From an uncultured Ruminococcus sp. (GTDB lineage Bacteria > Bacillota > Clostridia > Oscillospirales > Acutalibacteraceae), in NCBI GenBank assembly GCA_902766585.1, contig CACXDV010000229.1:1-7916 (forward strand): a stretch of DNA of 7,916 nt. Direction: 5' to 3'. Below are positions 1 through 5,222 of this stretch, one piece after another. The notes beneath the pieces are model-generated. The model saw only the letters and a list, made by a program, of their open reading frames with translations, did no database searches and was not told the origin of the DNA. The position numbers were made by a program, and so were the translations under genes. Position 1 is the stretch's first letter; each line of letters starts with the position of its first letter.

Positions 1-1976
1 GGAACCTTATATGTATATGTACCGTCACCGTTGTCGGTCATAGCCTCTCCGGGCCAGTCATCATTCTTTGAACTGCCGCCGTCGGAGAATACATATGCGT
101 AAACATCATTATCCCACTTTTCGGGCTTCTGGAATTTTATGATTATTTCTGCTTCATTCGCATTGGACGCTTCACCCGACGGAGCATTTGATGCATCAGT
201 CTTCTTTACTTCTCCTGCACTTGAAGCAGATGTACTTGTCTGAGCAGATGCTTCTCCGGAGGTCTCCTCAGAGCCTTTGTTTCCGTTCATCATTATAACT
301 GCCACAATAATTCCGACAACGACCAGAATAGCAACTATTACAATAGGAATGACAGGACTTTTCTTCGGTGCCTGGATCACGGGCTGCTGTGCAATACCCT
401 TGATTTCCTTTCCGTCAAATTTCATCGGAGCTGTCTTAACATCACTTGATGAGAAATCATTGATATCCGAAACTCTTTCGGACGGCTTTCTCTTGCCCTC
501 CTCCATTTTACGCTTCAGATCATTTGCATATGCATCTAAATCAATATTATTGGGATTACTGTTTGCAGACGGGTTTGTAGTCCATTCTTTTTTACCCTGA
601 ACAGGCTGTCTCTGAGGACCTCTGTTCTGCTGAGGTGCGGGAGTCTGCTGTGAATCAGCAGTCCACTGCCTTCTCTGCTGCTGTACCGGAGGCTGTGGTG
701 CACGCTGCTGTACAGGCGATGCATTCGGATCAGTTGTCCACTGTTTTCTCTGCGGCTGCTGTACCGGAGGCTGAGGAACTTGCTGCTGTACGGGTGCTGC
801 CTGCGGTTCAGTTGTCCACTGTTTTCTCTGTGGCTGCTGTACCGGAGGCTGGGGAGCCTGCTGCTGTACGGGTGTTGCCTGTGGTTCAGTTGTCCACTGC
901 TTTCTCTGCGGCCGCTGTACCGGAGGCTGCGGAACCTGCTGCTGAACGGGTGCTGCCTGTGGTTCAGTTGTCCACTGATTTCTCTGCGGCACGGACGCTG
1001 CGGGCTTTTCTATTTCTATTGTCGGCTTTTCGATCTGAATTTCAGGTCTTCTTGGCTCCGGCTTTTCTATCTGTATTTCAGGTTTCTCTATTTCTATGCT
1101 GCGGGAATTTCTCGGTACTGCCGGCTGCTCAACTACGATATCCGGTCTTCCGGTGCTGCTTCCCGGAGGAGCTGCTTCGGGACTGTTCATATCCGGAAGC
1201 TTATCCTCAACCTTTTCAAACTCTATAGGTGTTAGTTTTACTGCAGGGGTATGACGGATATCCTCGATAGTTACCTCTTTTTCAGGCTGTATCGGCGGAA
1301 GCGCTCCCTTTATTTCATCTGATTCGATCGGAGTAAGCTCTACAGCAGGTGTATTCGCAATTTCTGCAATAGATACCGGCCTTTCCTTCTGCATCGGAGG
1401 CAAAGGTGTCTTGTCGCCTCTCATCGGAAGATCGGGAAGATCCGGTCTTTCAACTATGCTTCCTGCATCTGTATTTGCATTCTGAACCGGAGCATTATTC
1501 TTCTGCCTAAACTGAGCAAAAATATTATTTCCCGTTTCCTCTGCTGCTCTTCTTGCCTCAGCTTCGGCTCTTGCTTTTGCTTCTGCCTCAGCTCTTGCTC
1601 TCGCTTCTGCTTCGGCTTTTGCCCTTGCCTCTGCCTCGGCTCTTGCTTTTGCTTCTGCCTCGGCTCTTGCCCTCGCCTCAGCTTCGGCTCTTATGCGTTC
1701 TTCTTCACGTCTTGCTTCCTCTTCAAGCCTTGCCTTCTCTTCTGCCTCCCTGCGCGCTTCTTCTTCCTGTCTTGCACGCTCCTCAGCTTCTTTGCGCTCA
1801 ATTTCCTCAGCCTTTGCACGTTCCTCGGCTTCAGCGCGGAGAAGTTCTTTTTCGGCTTCAAGCTCCATTTCATGCTTCGATTTGCCTTCCTTTACGTTAT
1901 AACCGCAGAAAGGACAATTCTCTCCATTATTGACGATCTGCATTCCGCAGTCCGGACAACTTATAAGTAATGCCAT
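1..1976 (-). CDS. Zinc-ribbon, coiled-coil/repeat, single-pass membrane protein with C-terminal CBM26-like starch-binding module (partial, C-terminus beyond window)
   Basis: The frame is open from ATG at 1976 to the left edge (658 codons seen, no stop). The start is set by AAGGAG at 1985-1990, 8 nt upstream. Domains in order: a zinc ribbon with Cys7/Cys10 and Cys21/Cys24; a highly charged Glu/Arg/Ala helix at about 32-147; a Pro-rich stretch with a duplicated TPAV[EK]LTPIE motif (209-218, 243-252); IEKP repeats (294-325); six Gln/Pro-rich repeats, each with QWTT, EWTT or a close variant (Trp335 to Trp465); one hydrophobic helix at about 543-563, preceded by Lys-Lys and followed by a Ser/Ala/Thr-rich acidic linker. 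Residues from about 607 then resemble CBM26 starch-binding modules (Trp621, VYAYVF at 625-630, WPGEAM at 641-646, DGTYTY at 651-656). Positive-inside charge suggests the N-terminus is cytoplasmic and the CBM outside. The function is not recognised; a starch-linked scaffold or sensor is inference. Confidence is high for the gene, moderate for the CBM. Confidence 0.88.
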   Translation of the reverse strand, partial: MALLISCPDCGMQIVNNGENCPFCGYNVKEGKSKHEMELEAEKELLRAEAEERAKAEEIERKEAEERARQEEEARREAEEKARLEEEARREEERIRAEAEARARAEAEAKARAEAEARAKAEAEARARAEAEAKARAEAEARRAAEETGNNIFAQFRQKNNAPVQNANTDAGSIVERPDLPDLPMRGDKTPLPPMQKERPVSIAEIANTPAVELTPIESDEIKGALPPIQPEKEVTIEDIRHTPAVKLTPIEFEKVEDKLPDMNSPEAAPPGSSTGRPDIVVEQPAVPRNSRSIEIEKPEIQIEKPEPRRPEIQIEKPTIEIEKPAASVPQRNQWTTEPQAAPVQQQVPQPPVQRPQRKQWTTEPQATPVQQQAPQPPVQQPQRKQWTTEPQAAPVQQQVPQPPVQQPQRKQWTTDPNASPVQQRAPQPPVQQQRRQWTADSQQTPAPQQNRGPQRQPVQGKKEWTTNPSANSNPNNIDLDAYANDLKRKMEEGKRKPSERVSDINDFSSSDVKTAPMKFDGKEIKGIAQQPVIQAPKKSPVIPIVIVAILVVVGIIVAVIMMNGNKGSEETSGEASAQTSTSASSAGEVKKTDASNAPSGEASNANEAEIIIKFQKPEKWDNDVYAYVFSDGGSSKNDDWPGEAMTDNGDGTYTYKV
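573..985 (-). repeat. Tandem 78-bp coding repeat (six WTT-motif units)
   Basis: On the plus strand the word cagttgtcca recurs at 731, 809, 887 and 965, exactly 78 bp apart. A degenerate copy lies at 656 (75 bp away) and a sixth, more diverged one near 575. The three full units 731-808, 809-886 and 887-964 differ at only a handful of positions. In the protein this gives Trp at 335, 361, 387, 413, 438 and 465, each in [RK]xxW or QWT[TA] context, followed by a Pro/Gln/Val stretch (PVQQQ, PQPPVQ). The period is a multiple of three, so copy number can change without a frameshift. The high identity suggests recent duplication or slippage. Confidence 0.93.
1548..1691 (-). repeat. 24-bp coding repeat encoding six Ala/Glu/Arg octads
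   Basis: Six consecutive 8-residue units of the pattern [RK]AEAEA[RK][AR] span residues 96-143 of the zinc-ribbon protein, matching 144 nt (6 x 24). The alternating Ala with regularly spaced Glu and Arg/Lys predicts a long solvent-exposed helix: a coiled coil or a stable single alpha-helix acting as a rigid spacer. The opposite strand shows Leu-rich open frames here that are composition artefacts of the repeat. Confidence 0.85.
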
Positions 1977-1984
1977 AGATATAT

Positions 1985-1990
1985 CTCCTT
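1985..1990 (-). promoter_or_regulatory. Ribosome binding site of the zinc-ribbon gene
   Basis: AAGGAG on the minus strand, 8 nt upstream of ATG 1976. It fixes the start immediately before the zinc ribbon. Confidence 0.85.
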
Positions 1991-2050
1991 ACCTACATTA
2001 TTTACAGCTAAGTACGGATACACGCACCTATGAGTATATTTATTATGTGT

Positions 2051-2079
2051 ATTATATAATAAATTTATCATTCAGTCAA
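2051..2079 (-). promoter_or_regulatory. Sigma-A promoter of the zinc-ribbon gene
   Basis: On the minus strand TTGACT (2074-2079) and TATAAT (2051-2056) are separated by exactly 17 nt, one mismatch from the full consensus. Transcription would start near 2044, leaving a leader of about 65-70 nt before ATG 1976. This is the best promoter match in the window and suggests strong housekeeping expression in vegetative cells. Confidence 0.85.
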
Positions 2080-2191
2080 CAATTTCAGAAAAAATATGCC
2101 AATAAATTCTATTTTCTTATAATAGAATGATTCCGCGCATTATTGTATAAATAAACGAAAATATACAAATAATATTTACGGAGGCGATAAT

Positions 2192-2545
2192 ATGCAGTAT
2201 GTTATTTCTTTTGTCACAGGGGGACTTTTATGTGTTATTGCTCAGATACTTATTGACAAAACCAAGCTCACTCCGGCAAGGATACTTGTGATCTACGTTA
2301 CCTCCGGAGTAGTCCTTACAGCAGCCGGCTTGTATGGGCCATTTGTTGATTTTGCGGGAGCCGGCGCGACAGTTCCCCTGACAGGCTTCGGCTATTCGCT
2401 TGCAACAGGCATAGAAGAGGAAATATCCTCCCGCGGCTTTATCGGAATACTGACAGGAGGACTTTCAGCCTGTTCGGCGGGTATAGCGGCGGCAATATTC
2501 TTTTCCTATATCCTTTCTCTTTTCAAAAAACCGAAAACCAAATAA
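2192..2545 (+). CDS. spoVAE: Stage V sporulation protein AE (SpoVAE/SpoVAEb family)
   Basis: This 117-aa hydrophobic protein has the full length of SpoVAE(b), a component of the SpoVA membrane channel that moves dipicolinic acid (with calcium) into the forespore and releases it at germination. Family landmarks are visible: an N-terminal helix (about 4-21), DKTKLTPARIL at 22-32, a second helix (about 32-48), the conserved FAGAGATVPLTGFG at 54-67, an acidic segment IEEE at 74-77, and GFIGILTGGL at 82-91 leading into the last helix, with a Lys-rich C-tail. GGAGG at 2180-2184 lies 7 nt before the ATG. No spoVAC or spoVAD is adjacent, although these normally sit just upstream; the gene is flanked by a divergent gene and a terminator, so it is probably monocistronic. 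I could not identify a convincing sigma-G or sigma-A promoter. Family assignment is confident; a role in sporulation of this organism is inference. Confidence 0.93.
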   Translation: MQYVISFVTGGLLCVIAQILIDKTKLTPARILVIYVTSGVVLTAAGLYGPFVDFAGAGATVPLTGFGYSLATGIEEEISSRGFIGILTGGLSACSAGIAAAIFFSYILSLFKKPKTK

Positions 2546-2552
2546 AAAAAAA

Positions 2553-2577
2553 CGCGGTTCAAAGCATCTGAACCGCG
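2553..2577. terminator. Bidirectional intrinsic terminator between spoVAE and the yitT-like gene
   Basis: A perfect 9-bp inverted repeat, cgcggttca (2553-2561) and tgaaccgcg (2569-2577), with a 7-nt loop. It is flanked by an A-run on the left (2544-2552) and a T-run on the right (2579-2585), so each strand's transcript ends in hairpin plus U-tract. It lies 7 nt after the spoVAE stop, and the stop codon of the convergent gene (2584-2586) is inside the T-run. Confidence 0.93.
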
Positions 2578-2583
2578 ATTTTT

Positions 2584-3444
2584 TTATGAATTGGGACGGC
2601 GGTAGAAATTACCGCTGATCTCCTCAGATTTCATAATATTAATGAATGCGCCCTTATCCTGTTCCTTTATTTTTGAAACGACCATGCGTATCTCATCAGA
2701 GGATACTACAGAATAGATCATATTCCTCTCCTTGCCCTTATAAAGACCTGTACCCTTAAAAAGTGTTCCGTCATGGTTAGTATTATCCCGTATAACAGAA
2801 TATACCTCATCGGGCTTTTCGGTTATGATGAACATGGTCTGCTTCTGATAACGCTTATATAGAAGCTGTATTATCATTGTTGAGCAGAATTGAAGAATTA
2901 TGGAATACATCGCGCTCGTCCAGTTGAAAAGAATACCGGAAAGCAGCAGCACACATACATTCCCGGCAAAGATATAGTTCCATGCATCCTTGCCGTAATG
3001 CTCCGAAATAAAGATAGAAATAAAATCCGTACCTCCGCTTGTTGCATTATTCAGCAGACAGACAGCAATTGCCGTACCGTTCAGAAGACCTCCGAACACC
3101 GCACAGAGAAGAGTATCATCCGTAAGCTGCAGAAAAGGCATCATATCAGCAAATGTGGATGACAGTACTATCATTATCAGCGAATATATCGTAAATCTCT
3201 TGCCTATGAATTTAAAGCTGATCAGCGCCGGAACGGCATTAAGCGGTATGTATATAAGACTGAGAGGAACAGAAATATCTGAAAATTTCAGAAGAGTCTG
3301 CTGTGCAAGCAGGGATACTCCCGTAAAGCCTCCCGCAAGAAGTCCCGCGCCGTGAAGAAAATTCTTTATCGAAAATCCATAGATCACCGCTGCAGCTATT
3401 ACACAAATGATCTTTCTTATTTCTCTTAATACAGTTTTTAACAT
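2584..3444 (-). CDS. YitT family membrane protein (DUF161/DUF2179)
   Basis: A 286-aa integral membrane protein. The first ~200 residues hold about six hydrophobic segments (roughly 11-30, 32-48, 60-80, 84-105, 111-131, 155-173, plus 177-196), including GAGLLAGGFTGVSLL near 32-46 and the family hallmark ATSGGTDF at 134-141. A soluble C-terminal DUF2179 domain follows (about 203-280: FIITEKPDEVYSVI, TGLYKG, then an IKE..GAFINI segment). YitT-family proteins are widespread in Firmicutes, often several per genome; their substrate is not established, so no transport function is assigned. The start is ATG 3444 because an upstream TTG at 3546 would add 34 polar residues and overlap the preceding gene. 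The SD GGGGAGG (3447-3453) is only 2 nt from the ATG, which is unusually close. It lies 52 nt after the PH-domain gene, probably in one transcript. Confidence 0.9.
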   Translation of the reverse strand: MLKTVLREIRKIICVIAAAVIYGFSIKNFLHGAGLLAGGFTGVSLLAQQTLLKFSDISVPLSLIYIPLNAVPALISFKFIGKRFTIYSLIMIVLSSTFADMMPFLQLTDDTLLCAVFGGLLNGTAIAVCLLNNATSGGTDFISIFISEHYGKDAWNYIFAGNVCVLLLSGILFNWTSAMYSIILQFCSTMIIQLLYKRYQKQTMFIITEKPDEVYSVIRDNTNHDGTLFKGTGLYKGKERNMIYSVVSSDEIRMVVSKIKEQDKGAFINIMKSEEISGNFYRRPNS

Positions 3445-3496
3445 AACCTCCCCTGCCTTTACATCAACAAAAGAAAAGCCTGTTTTTGCTTTAAGC

Positions 3497-3973
3497 TCAC
3501 CATTCGCCGTCCGAATCGCTGCCGATAGGATCGAAAGCCCCGTCAACTATCTCACTCTGACGCATCTTCATCCTGATACGATCCTTTTCGACAGCCTCGG
3601 AAAGTGCATCCTTGTATTCCCTGATGTGCTTTATGTTTTTGATTTCAAGTGTGGGATTTGTCTTATCGTGAGCATAGACAATAAGTGTGCCAAGACCGAA
3701 TATCTTCTGCCAGAAGGTACGCTTAAGAGTTATATCGGTAACTCTGTAAAGGAGTATCTCGTTTTCCTCACTGGTAAAAAAGCCCTTCTGTATAATGATC
3801 TTCTTTTTTGTAAGTATATATTTTGTGAAGGTCCACGGTATGCCGAAAAAGCCCCAGCGCTTTCTTTCTCTCATAATTTCTCCCTTGAGCTTCTTTGAGT
3901 ACGCCTCCTCTTCAGTTTCGTCTATTATTATCTCCTCTTCCTCCGCAGCTGCATCTTTTTTCAATTCCGCCAT
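3497..3973 (-). CDS. Bacterial PH-domain protein (bPH_2/DUF304-like)
   Basis: A 158-aa soluble-looking protein. Residues 1-35 are very charged with Glu runs (EEEEIIID, ETEEE). Residues about 47-128 match the bacterial pleckstrin-homology fold of the DUF304/YdbT type: PWTFTKYILTKKKIIIQKGF, then EILLYRVTDITLKRTFWQKIFG, GTLIVYAHDKT, and IKNIKHIREYKDALSEAVE. The pattern 'ILT..KIII..GF', 'YRV.DI' and 'LGTL.VY..D.T' is the family signature. No signal peptide or transmembrane segment is visible, unlike many DUF304 proteins that carry N-terminal membrane helices. The C-terminus is acidic (DPIGSDSDGEW). The start is supported by AGGAGG at 3981-3986, 7 nt upstream of ATG. The role is unknown; membrane or protein association is possible. 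It precedes the YitT gene by 52 nt with no terminator between. Confidence 0.87.
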   Translation of the reverse strand: MAELKKDAAAEEEEIIIDETEEEAYSKKLKGEIMRERKRWGFFGIPWTFTKYILTKKKIIIQKGFFTSEENEILLYRVTDITLKRTFWQKIFGLGTLIVYAHDKTNPTLEIKNIKHIREYKDALSEAVEKDRIRMKMRQSEIVDGAFDPIGSDSDGEW

Positions 3974-4002
3974 AATAATTCCTCCTGTAGTTCTCTTATA
4001 AA

Positions 4003-4042
4003 ATGCCGCAGCCCATATCTATTTTTCTTTGAGCTGCGGCAT
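4003..4042 (-). terminator. Intrinsic terminator downstream of pfkA
   Basis: A perfect 10-bp inverted repeat, atgccgcagc (4003-4012) and gctgcggcat (4033-4042), with a 20-nt loop. On the minus strand the right arm is followed by TTTTATAAG, a short U-tract. It begins 10 nt after the pfkA stop and ends before the PH-gene RBS. The U-tract is weak and the loop large, so some read-through into the PH-domain gene is likely; I find no good separate promoter for that gene. Confidence 0.75.
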
Positions 4043-4052
4043 AATGAATTTT

Positions 4053-5132
4053 TTAGTCACCGAAGCAGATTCCGACTGCCTTTGCGTCCTTGATTACAGG
4101 GCTGTCTGCCGGAACGCCCTTAAGCTTTCCTGCAACCTCACTGAGCGGAACGGGAACTACCTCACCGTTTACCATACCGGTCATAAAGCCGTATTTTTCG
4201 TCAATGATAAGTCTTGCACAAGCTGCGCCAAAGCGTGTAGTGATAAATCTGTCATAAGCATCCGGACTTCCGCCTCTCTGGAAATGTCCGGGAACGGTCA
4301 CTCTTGTCTCCTGACCTGTTGCTTCCTCGATCTCATGCGCGATCTTATAGGAAATTGAGGGGTACATCATATTGGCAATAGCCTCCTTCTTTTTCTTCTT
4401 CGGAAGCTCTGCTATATCCTTGGATATCGCACCCTCTGCAACGGCAAGAATAGAGAAGGTCTTGCCCTCCTTTGTTCTGTTCTTTACGGTATCAATCACC
4501 TTTTTGATATCATAAGGTATCTCCGGGATAAGTATAACATCCGCTCCGCCTGCGATACCGGCATGAAGCGTGAGCCAGCCTGCCTTATGTCCCATACATT
4601 CAACAATGAATACTCTTCCGTGGGATGTAGCTGTGGTGTGGATGCAGTCTATTACCTGAGTAGCAATATCAACTGCGCTCTGGAAGCCGAATGTAACGTC
4701 TGTGCCCCAGATATCATTGTCTATGGTCTTGGGCATGGAAACAACATTGAGTCCTTCCTCAGACAGCATATTTGCGCTCTTGTGTGTTCCGTTTCCTCCG
4801 AGTACAACAAGGCAATCAAGCTTGAGATTCTTATAGGTCTTTTTCATTGCTGCAACCTTATCTACATTGGTCTCCTCGTCAATTACGCGCATCTGCTTGA
4901 AGGGCTGACGAGAGGTTCCGAGAATCGTTCCGCCTCTTGTAAGTATTCCGGAAAAGTCCTCTGGCTGCATCAGGTGGTATTCACCGTTGATAAGACCTCT
5001 GTATCCGTCAATGATACCATAGATCTCTACCTTTTTGCCATAATACTCATACAGTCCCTTTGCAAGACCTCTTATAGCAGAATTAAGTCCCTGACAATCT
5101 CCGCCGCTTGTTAATACGCCTACTCTTTTCAT
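4053..5132 (-). CDS. pfkA: 6-phosphofructokinase, mixed-substrate (group III-like) type
   Basis: A 359-aa cytoplasmic enzyme that phosphorylates fructose 6-phosphate to fructose 1,6-bisphosphate, the committing step of glycolysis. Visible motifs: TSGGDCQGLNSAIRG at 8-22 (nucleotide site), RGGTILGTSR at 66-75, GGNGTH at 112-117, PKTIDNDIWGTD at 134-145 with presumed catalytic Asp138, Arg173, MGHKAGW at 180-186, GIAGGADVILIPE at 192-204, RVTVPGHFQRGGSPDAYDR at 277-295. Gly115 aligns with E. coli Gly104, typical of ATP enzymes, whereas Lys135 aligns with Gly124 and is typical of PPi enzymes; Asn114 replaces Asp103 and His182 replaces Arg171. These alignments are by motif, from memory. About 40 residues longer than E. 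coli PfkA, as in TIGR02483-type enzymes, with a Lys-run at 245-249. The ATG is preceded by AAAGGA with a long 12-nt spacer. It has its own promoter and lies 90 nt after ppk. Confidence 0.95.
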   Translation of the reverse strand: MKRVGVLTSGGDCQGLNSAIRGLAKGLYEYYGKKVEIYGIIDGYRGLINGEYHLMQPEDFSGILTRGGTILGTSRQPFKQMRVIDEETNVDKVAAMKKTYKNLKLDCLVVLGGNGTHKSANMLSEEGLNVVSMPKTIDNDIWGTDVTFGFQSAVDIATQVIDCIHTTATSHGRVFIVECMGHKAGWLTLHAGIAGGADVILIPEIPYDIKKVIDTVKNRTKEGKTFSILAVAEGAISKDIAELPKKKKKEAIANMMYPSISYKIAHEIEEATGQETRVTVPGHFQRGGSPDAYDRFITTRFGAACARLIIDEKYGFMTGMVNGEVVPVPLSEVAGKLKGVPADSPVIKDAKAVGICFGD

Positions 5133-5170
5133 ACATAAAACACATCCTTTACAATAGAAATTATATTATT

Positions 5171-5199
5171 ATTTTACACTATTTTTTATAAGAATACAA
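5171..5199 (-). promoter_or_regulatory. Predicted sigma-A promoter of pfkA
   Basis: Minus-strand TTGTAT (5194-5199) and TAAAAT (5171-5176) with a 17-nt spacer, in the AT-rich ppk-pfkA gap. A perfect TATAAT also occurs at 5160-5165 but lacks a -35 partner at the right distance. No hairpin terminator is visible between ppk and pfkA, so pfkA could also be read from the ppk transcript. Confidence 0.6.
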
Positions 5200-5222
5200 T
5201 AAAAATATGGAATTTTTACCAA

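Noticed and set aside
277..600. Plus-strand frame with Ile/Thr-rich start
   Set aside because: It lies opposite the TM helix and linker of the zinc-ribbon protein and has no RBS or recognisable domain.
635..1235. Long plus-strand open frames (197 and 151 codons) in the repeat region
   Set aside because: They are antisense reflections of the 78-bp repeats, with repetitive Ala/Val or Leu/Cys-rich products, no RBS and no family resemblance; the minus-strand frame explains the sequence.
1553..1933. Leu-rich plus-strand frame suggestive of a hydrophobic protein
   Set aside because: It is the complement of the AEAEA-coding repeat and its neighbours; the Leu/Pro pattern is a codon artefact, and no start signal is present.
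2118..2152. Candidate promoters for spoVAE (TATAAT at 2118-2123; GAATG at 2125-2129 with an AT-rich -10)
   Set aside because: The TATAAT has no -35 partner at 16-18 nt, and the possible sigma-G pair matches the -10 consensus poorly, so neither is annotated.
3470..3496. Short inverted repeat in the gap between the PH-domain and YitT genes
   Set aside because: The stem would be only about 5 bp and AT-rich, with no clear U-tract; not a credible terminator.
3445..3546. N-terminal extension of the YitT protein from TTG 3546
   Set aside because: It would overlap the end of the PH-domain gene, use a rare start and add a polar segment not seen in the family; ATG 3444 fits the usual start just before the first helix.
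4563..5114. 183-codon plus-strand frame opposite pfkA
   Set aside because: It is fully covered by the conserved pfkA coding sequence; Cys-rich random-looking product.
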